Below are positions 1 to 5,817 of a stretch of DNA of 8,153 bases, piece by piece; positions within the stretch are counted from its first letter, which is position 1; each line of letters begins with the position of its first letter. A model generated the notes under the pieces. The model did no database searches, was not told the DNA's origin, and saw only the letters and a program-made list of their open reading frames with translations. Made by a program: the position numbers and the translations under genes. This DNA comes from an uncultured Acidimicrobiales bacterium (GTDB lineage Bacteria; Actinomycetota; Acidimicrobiia; Acidimicrobiales; SZUA-35), in NCBI GenBank assembly GCA_938028175.1, contig CALJAE010000118.1:1-8153 (forward strand), given 5' to 3'.

Positions 1-222
1 CTGATTACCGATAGGCACAACTGTGTCGGTATGTCCTGCAAAAATAACTCGTTCTGCTCGGCCTAAGTTAGTGCGCGCAATTAAGTTATCCCCAATGCGG
101 ACTGTCTCAAGATGGTCAAGTTTTAGCAACTCAGACTCTAACCAATCGACAAATTCTGCTTCGTTAAAGGAGACAGATGGGCGGTTGATTAAATCCGCAG
201 TTACTTCTAACAAATTATTCAC
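1..222 (-). CDS. dapE: Succinyl-diaminopimelate desuccinylase, N-terminal part (runs off left edge)
   Basis: This is the first 74 codons of a zinc-dependent M20-family amidohydrolase. DapE removes succinate from N-succinyl-LL-diaminopimelate in the cytoplasm, in the succinylase branch of lysine and peptidoglycan precursor synthesis. Seen: a start region reading LLEVTADLINRPSVS (residues 4-18), matching the usual N-terminal helix and 'PSVS' turn, then ARTNLGR (49-55) and FAGHTDTV (61-68). His64 should be a metal ligand and Asp66 the catalytic-site aspartate of the HxD motif. An in-frame TAA lies 33 bases upstream, so the start must lie after it; GTG at 222-220 gives the length expected for the family. 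No Shine-Dalgarno sequence is visible. The gene is divergent from the DUF1801 gene. The dapC gene about 3 kb away acts one step earlier in the same pathway. Other M20 peptidases are the alternative; the HTDTV and TNLGR wording favours DapE. Confidence 0.85.
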   Translation of the reverse strand, partial: MNNLLEVTADLINRPSVSFNEAEFVDWLESELLKLDHLETVRIGDNLIARTNLGRAERVIFAGHTDTVVPIGNQ

Positions 223-232
223 TGCGTGCCCA

Positions 233-238
233 AGGATA
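233..238 (-). promoter_or_regulatory. Possible -10 box (TATCCT) for dapE
   Basis: TATCCT on the minus strand fits the loose actinobacterial -10 form TANNNT and lies 10 bases before the GTG start of dapE. Transcription from it would give an RNA with a leader of only about three bases. No good -35 is seen. The rest of the 113-base divergent gap (223-335) holds a seven-T run at 300-306 and nothing else recognisable. Confidence 0.3.
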
Positions 239-335
239 GCCTCAAAGTCAAGTTAGAAACGTAAATAGGTTGAAATAACTACGCTTAGAGATCGACGAGT
301 TTTTTTCGCTCGCAAATCAAAACAAAACAAGTAGT

Positions 336-830
336 ATGAAGCCCGCAGCTACTAGCCATCTAACTAGAAGAGAATTAGTGAGAAGTAAAGCAACAGGTGT
401 AAACGAGTACTTAAGTGAGTTGGATCCCGCCCAGAAGCAGGAGATCTCAAAAGTTAGGGCTCTTATTATTAAGAACCTCAACAAAGGCTTTGTCGAGAGC
501 ATGAATTGGGGAATGATCTCCTATGAAGTGCCACTCAAAACTTTCGCAGAAACTTATAACGGCAAACCACTTATGTATGCAGCCCTAGCTGCCAACAAAG
601 ATCACCTATCTCTATACCTCACTACTATGTACGCTGATCCTGAGATTAAAGATTGGCTAGTCGGCCAGTTCGAAGAAGCAGGTCTAGAGCTTGATCTGGG
701 CGAGTCTTGTATCCGCTTTAATACGACTGAAGATCTTCCGATGGAAGCTATCGGCAAACTGATCAACCAAACGACTGTTGACCAATTTGTCTCATACTTC
801 AAGCGTTCCCGTCGCAAGTCACGCAAGTAG
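336..830 (+). CDS. DUF1801 (YdhG-like) domain protein
   Basis: A 164-residue cytosolic protein of the DUF1801 / YdhG-like family, small alpha/beta proteins of poorly known function; some members have been described as frataxin-like iron-binding proteins. Seen: the family's opening helix GVNEYLSELDPAQKQEI (21-37), the helix RALIIKNL, then the core NWGMISYEVP (57-66), GKPLMYAALAANKDHLSLYL (76-95) and CIRFNTTEDLP (125-135). These match the usual 'YGMP-Y' strand, 'HIxLY' strand and 'CIRF' strand. The C-terminus is strongly basic (KRSRRKSRK, 156-164), which could bind nucleic acid; this is inference. The ATG at 336 has no clear ribosome binding site, and the family homology begins near residue 20, so GTG at 378 is a possible later start. 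It is the only plus-strand gene and ends 3 bases before the convergent reductase gene. Confidence 0.75.
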   Translation: MKPAATSHLTRRELVRSKATGVNEYLSELDPAQKQEISKVRALIIKNLNKGFVESMNWGMISYEVPLKTFAETYNGKPLMYAALAANKDHLSLYLTTMYADPEIKDWLVGQFEEAGLELDLGESCIRFNTTEDLPMEAIGKLINQTTVDQFVSYFKRSRRKSRK

Positions 831-833
831 TAG

Positions 834-1424
834 CTACATTCCGAAGCCGTACTTCTCCTGGTACAAAAACTCTTCGTCTCTTATGGGCGCCATTGCCGCT
901 GCGTAAGCGATCAAAGCATCAATTGAAAAGTCTGTTCTTTCATTGATGTATTTAGACTCTGATGATTCAGCATCTCCATATAAGGATGCAACGTTGCGAA
1001 GTACCAAGTGATCTGGAATATAGACAATCTTGGTGTTCTTGTAAGAACTCATCCTCAGATCAGACACCGGATAACTCCCGTTCAGAGAAGCTGAGACAGA
1101 AACAATCAGACCTGGCTTGTGGGCATATCCCGTGGTAACCGCAAACATTGCCTTGACCGCCGGTGTCGCCATGCCACCCCATTCAGGAGTTACAATCACA
1201 AAACCGTCAGCCGACTCAGCTTCAGAAGTTATGTTGGCGACGATCTCGCCTTCACCACTCCCCTCTGTATGTATATCGTCCAACACAGTAGAGATTGGTG
1301 TTTCAAACAGGTCAACCGTAGATGTCTCTACTTGTCGATTTTCTATTCGACGGGCGAGCTCGTCGGTAACGCGACGAGACTGACTATTACTTCGTGAGCT
1401 TCCTGATACAAGCATTATCTTCAT
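834..1424 (-). CDS. NAD(P)H-dependent FMN reductase-like flavoprotein
   Basis: A 196-residue flavodoxin-fold protein of the NADPH-dependent FMN reductase / quinone reductase superfamily. Members use NAD(P)H to reduce bound FMN and then quinones, azo dyes or metal ions; the real substrate cannot be read from sequence. Seen: the first beta-strand MKIMLVSGS and phosphate loop GSSRSNSQS (8-16), then VIVTPEWGGMATPAVKAM (76-93), the second FMN-contact loop, where many relatives have 'TPEYN-S-P--LKN'. Trp82-Gly-Gly replaces the usual Tyr-Asn, a mild deviation. There is no signal peptide or membrane segment. The ATG at 1424 is chosen because it begins the fold directly and has a -10-like TAGGCT seven bases upstream. 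The gap to the sugar transferase upstream is only 29 bases, yet it contains this box, so the gene may be read both from its own promoter and by read-through. Confidence 0.8.
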   Translation of the reverse strand: MKIMLVSGSSRSNSQSRRVTDELARRIENRQVETSTVDLFETPISTVLDDIHTEGSGEGEIVANITSEAESADGFVIVTPEWGGMATPAVKAMFAVTTGYAHKPGLIVSVSASLNGSYPVSDLRMSSYKNTKIVYIPDHLVLRNVASLYGDAESSESKYINERTDFSIDALIAYAAAMAPIRDEEFLYQEKYGFGM

Positions 1425-1431
1425 GCCTGAG

Positions 1432-1437
1432 AGCCTA
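1432..1437 (-). promoter_or_regulatory. -10 box (TAGGCT), likely leaderless promoter of the reductase gene
   Basis: TAGGCT on the minus strand lies 7 bases before the ATG at 1424, so transcription would begin at or next to the A of the start codon. No Shine-Dalgarno sequence is present at normal distance. It matches the TAGNCT pattern before dapC, hflX and the GTG gene at 7910. Confidence 0.5.
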
Positions 1438-1453
1438 GTTCAAAATGTTTTGT

Positions 1454-3019
1454 CTAGTAAGCTCCGTCAGATTTCAACACCGCTGGAATTGTCCGAATAA
1501 GAATCGAGATATCGATAAAAAGGCTCCAGTTATCAACGTAGTAGAGATCCAGACGTGTGTACTGTTCGAAACTTGCAGATGATCGCCCATGGACCTGCCA
1601 CATACCGGTGATCCCTGGCTTTGCACGAAGGCGAGCAAATAGATCAAAGTCCCACTCACTCATTTCTGATTCCAAAGCTGGTCTTGGGCCGATAAGGCTC
1701 ATGTCGTTTCTGATTACGTTGATCAGCTGGGGCAGTTCATCAAGAGAAGTTTTTCGAAGGAAGCCGCCAAGTTTAGTAATGCGCGGGTCATCTTTCATCT
1801 TGAAGAGTGGGCCTGACCCTTCGTTCTGTTCTTGGAGTTTTACCTTAATTTCTTCAGCGTCGACAACCATGGTCCGGAATTTGAGCATCTTGAACATCTC
1901 ACCGTTTTGTCCGACACGCTCTTGGGCGAAGAAAATAGGACCTTCTGAAGTGAACTTGACAAGGAGAGCAACAGCCACAAACACTGGGGAAGCGCAGAAG
2001 AGCACAGTCGAAGCGATAGCAACGTCGAATAGTCTCTTTGCTTTTTGACGCCAACCGTTTCGTTGACTTGGCTCGATATAGAGAATCGGATACTTGCCAA
2101 GCGTTCCAACAGTAAGGCGATCAGGTGAGATGTCAGCAAGTGACGAACTAAGCTCAACGTGCATCCCGGCTTCTACCAAGTCTCGAACGAGCCGGTTCGA
2201 TTGGGACTGATCGATTCCAGTCGCTGCCACAATTACGCTGTCGGCGCCATGCTCCTGTGATGCTTTAAGCACGTAACGAGTCAGCGCATTAACGTTCGAG
2301 AATGTGGCCGGATCAATTTGGGCCTTCTGGTGGTAACCGAGGTACTTGTGAGTCTCGAGTATCTTTGCAAGACCTTCACTTTCATCGTTGTTACCAACGA
2401 CAATTACGTTGCGCTTGATTTCACCTGATTTGCGTTTACGTTGAAAACTTGCCCTTAACGCTTCTCGCACTACTAGCACAAACAAGTAAGCAAGAACAAC
2501 AAATACAGCCATTGCTATTCGATTGATGCTCATGCCTAAGACGAACAATACAACTATGGCAGTGGCAGCAGATTTAGCGACAGCATTGGTGATCAAGCGG
2601 TATTCATCGGAGCGACGCGAGATAAATCGAGCTACATAAAGTTTGTCGACACTAAACCAAACTAAAAGGGCCAACGTAAAAATACCGGCGGCAATTAACT
2701 CAGCTCCACCGATGAACGCAGATATTGCAGAGAACGCTATGCCTACCGCTGCTAGATCATAGAGACGCAACTTGATTCTGCCATAACTGAAGCCACGTGA
2801 TTTACCCTCGCGAGCTGCAGATAGTTCGTTCATGTACTGAAGCGGATCTAGTTGAGCACCTCTGCGTTCGACGAAGCCAGCCTCACCATTAGGAGCTGAG
2901 CGTCTATCCACTCTGCGGTCCTGTTCCGCAGTTTGTGGGTCACGACGGTCGGCCGCTTCTGATGTCTCAGTTTCAGCTGTATCGGTCTCTGAATTTGGGT
3001 ACTGCGAAGTCTCGGTCAC
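1454..3019 (-). CDS. Polyprenyl-phosphate sugar-1-phosphate transferase (WbaP/exopolysaccharide type)
   Basis: A 521-residue membrane enzyme that should move a sugar phosphate from a nucleotide sugar to undecaprenyl phosphate, the first step of a lipid-linked glycan (exopolysaccharide, O-chain or glycoprotein sugar). Seen: a charged, probably disordered N-terminus (1-70) with repeated Asp-Arg-Arg units; four likely membrane segments (about 88-104, 106-124, 149-164, 168-187); a Rossmann-like CoA-binding-type domain (about 203-315; NVIVVGNN); then the catalytic bacterial sugar transferase domain. That domain has the re-entrant helix with SPVF (344-347), SEGPIFFAQERVG (358-370), FKMLKFRTM (376-384), DPRITKLGGFLRKTSLDELP (411-430), MSLIGPRP (440-447) and PGITGMWQVHGRS (468-480). 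All core motifs are intact. The start is GTG at 3019 with no Shine-Dalgarno. No other glycan gene is nearby, so the sugar cannot be inferred. Confidence 0.92.
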   Translation of the reverse strand: MTETSQYPNSETDTAETETSEAADRRDPQTAEQDRRVDRRSAPNGEAGFVERRGAQLDPLQYMNELSAAREGKSRGFSYGRIKLRLYDLAAVGIAFSAISAFIGGAELIAAGIFTLALLVWFSVDKLYVARFISRRSDEYRLITNAVAKSAATAIVVLFVLGMSINRIAMAVFVVLAYLFVLVVREALRASFQRKRKSGEIKRNVIVVGNNDESEGLAKILETHKYLGYHQKAQIDPATFSNVNALTRYVLKASQEHGADSVIVAATGIDQSQSNRLVRDLVEAGMHVELSSSLADISPDRLTVGTLGKYPILYIEPSQRNGWRQKAKRLFDVAIASTVLFCASPVFVAVALLVKFTSEGPIFFAQERVGQNGEMFKMLKFRTMVVDAEEIKVKLQEQNEGSGPLFKMKDDPRITKLGGFLRKTSLDELPQLINVIRNDMSLIGPRPALESEMSEWDFDLFARLRAKPGITGMWQVHGRSSASFEQYTRLDLYYVDNWSLFIDISILIRTIPAVLKSDGAY

Positions 3020-3054
3020 GTATATCTAAACGTCTGAAACTGACCTTAAGTTAC

Positions 3055-3077
3055 AAAAATAGGCCTCAAACTAGCCT
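3055..3077 (-). terminator. Short intrinsic terminator after dapC
   Basis: Read on the minus strand, 27 bases after the dapC stop codon, AGGC and GCCT flank a nine-base loop and are followed by ATTTTTG. The stem is only 4 bp, so this is a weak terminator that may allow read-through into the sugar transferase gene, which starts 36 bases further on. Confidence 0.45.
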
Positions 3078-3103
3078 TTAGAAGCCAAAATGAGTCGCTC
3101 GGC

Positions 3104-4207
3104 CTAGCTCGCCCTGGTTTCTAAGAGGCCTATCTGGTCAGGCGTCACAACTGCTGCAAGGCGAATATGGCCCGCTCCAGCCTCACCATATAACGAGCCT
3201 GGGATACCCAAGACCCCTAATTCTGTGGCTAGATGCTCAGCGAAATCCCAATCTGTTCCAGTCGCAGCTTTGACCCAAAGATAGAAACCGCCTCCTGGCA
3301 TTTCAGCCTGGACGCCGATCGACCCAAGAACATCTATCAGTTTCTCAAGGTTGGACTGATACATTGCACGTTGTTCAACCACGTGGCCGTTGTCGCTGAA
3401 TGCCCCTACCGATGCCGCCTGTACTGGACCGGACTGCATTAGCCCACCATGCTTTCTTACTTCAGAGAGATAATGAACTAGTTCACGATCACCAGCATAA
3501 AAACCTGACCTAAGTCCAGCGAAGTTTGACCTCTTTGACAAAGAGTGAACGGCCAACAAATTATCGTTGCCGTACTTGAGAATAGTTTCTGCGTCTTGTT
3601 CCCAAGTGAACTCGATATAACACTCGTCACTTACTACAAGAATTCCGTTAGCTCTCCCCCACTCCACAACTGCTTGCAGGTCTTCTAGGGCTCCGGTTGG
3701 ATTATTTGGCGTGTTGACCCAAATACAAAGTGCGTCATCAATGTCTTTTTGGGCAATGCTTGCCAAGTCCATTCGGCCAAGTTCGTCAGTTGCTACTGCT
3801 ACAGGTTTACAAGAACCAAGTTGTGCCCCCATCTCGTATGTTGGGTAGCTGACACCGGGATACAGAATCGTAGACTTATCTGGCGTTCGCAATTTAAGGA
3901 ACCCTGGTAACGAAGCGACAAATTCTTTACTGCCAACTGAAGCTGCAATACCTTCAGCGTCAAGGTCACTGGCACCAAGGTTTGTTAGCCATTGAGCAGC
4001 TGCGTTTCTGAACTCTTGCGAACCAATACTCGGCGGATACTTCATAGCAGCAGTTGGGTCATCCAGTAGTTTCATCAGCGAAGCAGGCGGTGGAACATAT
4101 GGTGCACCGATGCTTAGGTTAACCATGCCACCATCGTGAGTTTCACAAATCTCAGCTAGCGGCTTTAGGCGGTCTTGTGGGTAAGGGGGTGGGACAAATC
4201 CAGACAT
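3104..4207 (-). CDS. dapC: N-succinyldiaminopimelate aminotransferase (class I/II PLP enzyme)
   Basis: A 367-residue fold-type I aminotransferase, the usual size for actinobacterial DapC. It should make N-succinyl-LL-diaminopimelate from the 2-amino-6-ketopimelate form using glutamate. Seen: the N-terminal GGMVNLSIGAP (26-36), equivalent to the DapC 'DGIVDLSVGTP' segment; YPGVSYPTYEMGA (116-128); NTPNNPTG (165-172) with Asn169 at the cofactor ring; SDECYIEF (193-200) with Asp194 and Tyr197; SLSKRSNFAGLRSGF (222-236) with Lys225 as the Schiff-base lysine and Arg233 at the phosphate; GGGFYLWV (305-312); and HIRLA with Arg349 for the substrate carboxylate. The ATG at 4207 has no Shine-Dalgarno but has TAGACT exactly six bases upstream. 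The start of dapE in the same window supports DapC over other class I aminotransferases, though relatives acting on aspartate or other keto acids share these motifs. Confidence 0.85.
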   Translation of the reverse strand: MSGFVPPPYPQDRLKPLAEICETHDGGMVNLSIGAPYVPPPASLMKLLDDPTAAMKYPPSIGSQEFRNAAAQWLTNLGASDLDAEGIAASVGSKEFVASLPGFLKLRTPDKSTILYPGVSYPTYEMGAQLGSCKPVAVATDELGRMDLASIAQKDIDDALCIWVNTPNNPTGALEDLQAVVEWGRANGILVVSDECYIEFTWEQDAETILKYGNDNLLAVHSLSKRSNFAGLRSGFYAGDRELVHYLSEVRKHGGLMQSGPVQAASVGAFSDNGHVVEQRAMYQSNLEKLIDVLGSIGVQAEMPGGGFYLWVKAATGTDWDFAEHLATELGVLGIPGSLYGEAGAGHIRLAAVVTPDQIGLLETRAS

Positions 4208-4213
4208 TGTGAC

Positions 4214-4219
4214 AGTCTA
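4214..4219 (-). promoter_or_regulatory. -10 box (TAGACT), likely leaderless promoter of dapC
   Basis: TAGACT on the minus strand is followed by six bases and then the ATG of dapC, placing the predicted transcript start on the start codon. No Shine-Dalgarno sequence is present. No TTGACA-like -35 is seen; the -35 region is instead occupied by a tandem decamer repeat. Confidence 0.55.
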
Positions 4220-4230
4220 GATCCTGACTT
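4219..4230. repeat. 12-base copy of one arm of the cloverleaf repeat
   Basis: AGATCCTGACTT here is identical to 4341-4352 in the full repeat 122 bases away; on the minus strand the likeness continues with two mismatches over about 18 bases. The pairing arm GTCAGGAT is missing, so this is a half-copy. It touches the -10 box of dapC. Confidence 0.55.
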
Positions 4231-4232
4231 TC

Positions 4233-4252
4233 ACTATCGTTCACTGCCGTTC
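4233..4252. repeat. Two tandem 10-base repeats at the dapC -35 region
   Basis: ACTATCGTTC and ACTGCCGTTC lie head to tail (8 of 10 bases identical), with a partial third unit ACTTTC at 4227-4232. The 10-base period puts the units on one face of the helix just upstream of the dapC -10, as expected for a tandem protein-binding site. The binding role is inference. Confidence 0.4.
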
Positions 4253-4257
4253 GCCAA

Positions 4258-4274
4258 GCAACCCATAGGGTTGC
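4258..4274. repeat. Perfect 7-bp hairpin in the hflX-dapC gap
   Basis: GCAACCC and GGGTTGC flank a three-base loop with no mismatch. No T-run follows on either strand, so it is not a standard intrinsic terminator. It lies about 50 bases upstream of the dapC start. Confidence 0.6.
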
Positions 4275-4288
4275 CGCTCACTAAGGGA

Positions 4289-4305
4289 GTTTGGCTGTGC
4301 CAAAC
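4289..4305. repeat. Second perfect 7-bp hairpin in the hflX-dapC gap
   Basis: GTTTGGC and GCCAAAC flank a three-base loop with no mismatch. It has the same geometry as the hairpin at 4258-4274 but a different sequence, and again no T-run. It could act with the neighbouring repeat to end or protect the hflX message. Confidence 0.6.
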
Positions 4306-4313
4306 ATCGACCC

Positions 4314-4366
4314 CGTCATTCTGAACTTGATTCAGAATCCAGATCCTGACTTCCGTCAGGATGACG
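4314..4366. repeat. Cloverleaf-like palindromic repeat overlapping the hflX stop codon
   Basis: A 53-base element with three nested or adjacent stems: a closing stem CGTC/GACG (4314-4317 with 4363-4366), a perfect 8-bp arm ATTCTGAA/TTCAGAAT (4318-4325 with 4331-4338, five-base loop), and a perfect 8-bp arm ATCCTGAC/GTCAGGAT (4343-4350 with 4355-4362, four-base loop). The style (GTCATTCTGAA...TTCAGAATC) recalls dispersed palindromic repeats found in many bacterial genomes. It covers the last three codons and the TGA stop of hflX, so it either invaded the gene end or was kept there as a 3' structure. Confidence 0.75.
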
Positions 4367-5717
4367 AGGCTATGAATGTCTCGAAGCGGGGAATGTCACG
4401 GTCGTCGATCAAGGCTTCAATTATCATTCCTTCGTCTTCGCTCTCGACCTCGTTGACTTTGGCAACTCTGTGAAGCTCGGCTAGAACTGATCCGTCTGAC
4501 CAATCCAAGAACAGCTTGTAGAGCTTCGATTGACCTCGCAGCGCTTCGGCAACTCTTTCGACCAAGATATCGGTGTTCTCGCCTGTCTCAGCAGAAACAA
4601 AGACAGCGTCGGGATACCGAGCAGCTAGCGCTGTGGTGCTTTCGGCTTTGTCGATCTTGTTGAATACGAGCAGCGTTGGGATTTCACCTGCACCGATTTC
4701 GGTTAGGACTTCGTGAACTGCATCTATGTTTGTTTGCGATTCAGACGATGATCCATCCACCAAGTGAACCAACAGGTCTGCTGAGGTAGCAACTCGCAAT
4801 GTAGAAGCAAACGCTTCTACTAGCTGGTGTGGAAGTTTGCGAATAAAGCCAACTGTGTCAGATAGCAGTATTGTTTCTCCGCCGGGGAGCTTGTATTTTC
4901 GTGTGGTTGAGTCGAGTGTTGCGAAGAGTTTGTCTTCGACTAACACGTCTGAGCTCGTCAGATAACGCAATAGTGATGACTTACCAGCGTTGGTATAACC
5001 GACGATCGACACTTTCTTGTTAGTTCCAGATTCTGAAGCTTTAGCTTGTGTGCTTCGTTTTGCTTCTATCTGAGTTAAGTCTTTGCGAAGTTTGTGAAGC
5101 CTGCGTTCGAGACGGCGTCTATCTACCTCGAGTTGTGTCTCACCGGGCCCCCTGGTTCCGATTCCACCACCCTGCTGCGAGAAGTTCTTCTTGTTGCGCA
5201 ACCTTGGTAAACGATATTGAAGTTGAGCTAGCTCAACTTGAGCCTTACCTTCTGCTGAAGTTGCATGTTGGGCGAAGATATCAAGGATGACAGCGGTGCG
5301 GTCCAAAGCCGAACGTTTGAGTATCTTCTCTAGGTTGAATTGTTGACCCGGTGATAGTTCGTCATCAAATATGACCGTGTCAACGTCATGAGCGATAGCA
5401 ACTTCGTAGATGTCTTTAACTTTGCCGGACCCGATATATGTTGCAGGGTCTAGCGAGTCACGCTTTTGAACGATGCGTTCTATTACGTCAGCACCAGCTG
5501 TATTAACTAACCGTTCTAGCTCGTCAAGCGAGATTTCTACTTGTTCAGCCGTTTGGCCAGGCAAGATAACACCGACGATGATGATTTTCTCACGGAACGA
5601 GCGATCGATAAAACCGCGCTCGACAGTGGCACCAAACTCACCAAAGGCACCACGATGATCGGAAATGATGTTGCCGTCAGCGTCTAGTTTTGGCTTAAGG
5701 TTGTCTTCGCCCACCAT
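4356..5717 (-). CDS. hflX: GTPase HflX
   Basis: A 453-residue cytosolic GTPase that binds the large ribosomal subunit and, in studied bacteria, splits or rescues stalled 70S ribosomes. Seen: the HflX N-terminal domain (about 42-180) with YIGSGKVKDI (94-103), FDDELSPGQ (117-125) and LDRTAVILDIFAQHA (138-152); the linker GGIGTRGPGETQLEVDRRR (184-202); a coiled stretch to about 225; then the G domain with G1 GYTNAGKS (240-247), FATLDSTTR (265-273), G3 DTVGF (287-291), G4 NKID (353-356) and G5 SAET (375-378). All GTP-binding motifs are intact. The ATG at 5717 has no Shine-Dalgarno. A -10-like TAGACT lies only three bases before it but exactly six before the second codon, GTG at 5714, which may be the true leaderless start. 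The C-terminal Ser-Ser-Ser and the TGA stop are written by the palindromic repeat. Confidence 0.95.
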   Translation of the reverse strand: MVGEDNLKPKLDADGNIISDHRGAFGEFGATVERGFIDRSFREKIIIVGVILPGQTAEQVEISLDELERLVNTAGADVIERIVQKRDSLDPATYIGSGKVKDIYEVAIAHDVDTVIFDDELSPGQQFNLEKILKRSALDRTAVILDIFAQHATSAEGKAQVELAQLQYRLPRLRNKKNFSQQGGGIGTRGPGETQLEVDRRRLERRLHKLRKDLTQIEAKRSTQAKASESGTNKKVSIVGYTNAGKSSLLRYLTSSDVLVEDKLFATLDSTTRKYKLPGGETILLSDTVGFIRKLPHQLVEAFASTLRVATSADLLVHLVDGSSSESQTNIDAVHEVLTEIGAGEIPTLLVFNKIDKAESTTALAARYPDAVFVSAETGENTDILVERVAEALRGQSKLYKLFLDWSDGSVLAELHRVAKVNEVESEDEGMIIEALIDDRDIPRFETFIASSS

Positions 5718-5720
5718 GTG

Positions 5721-5726
5721 AGTCTA
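5721..5726 (-). promoter_or_regulatory. -10 box (TAGACT) for hflX
   Basis: TAGACT on the minus strand is identical to the dapC box. It ends three bases before the ATG at 5717 and six before an in-frame GTG at 5714. Transcription starting 6-7 bases downstream would leave the ATG out and begin at the GTG. Confidence 0.4.
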
Positions 5727-5754
5727 CGGGTAAGCGTTTAGAGAACTTTAAGAT

Positions 5755-5770
5755 GCGCTTTATAAACCGC
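5755..5770. promoter_or_regulatory. Imperfect 16-base palindrome upstream of hflX
   Basis: GCGCTTTATAAACCGC is symmetric around TTTATAAA with one mismatched pair. It holds a TATAAA that could act as another -10 element for hflX with a leader of about 35 bases. An operator role is possible but unproven. Confidence 0.25.
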
Positions 5771-5800
5771 TGCAGCTGAAACTCTCAGCAAGGGCTTATG

Positions 5801-5817
5801 AAAAACGCCTACCAGGC
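5801..5817 (-). terminator. Minimal intrinsic terminator after the 191-residue gene
   Basis: On the minus strand GCCT-GGT-AGGC forms a 4-bp stem with a three-base loop followed by GTTTTTC, directly after the stop codon. The stem is short, so termination is likely incomplete. hflX begins about 85 bases further on with its own promoter-like sequences. Confidence 0.35.

Noticed and set aside
23..256. Plus-strand 77-codon frame at the left edge
   Set aside because: The opposite strand encodes clear DapE motifs (HTDTV, TNLGR), so this is a shadow.
1441..1452. CAAAATGTTTTG hairpin after the sugar transferase as a terminator
   Set aside because: The stem is nearly all A-T with a two-base loop and no T-run, so it is unlikely to end transcription.
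1557..2048. Long plus-strand frame of 163 codons opposite the sugar transferase
   Set aside because: It lies wholly within an intact, strongly conserved catalytic domain on the other strand and shows no domain of its own.
4291..4473. Plus-strand frame across the hflX end and the palindromic repeat
   Set aside because: It starts inside a hairpin, is read through the repeat and then runs antisense to hflX. It has no ribosome site, and its sequence is explained by the repeat.
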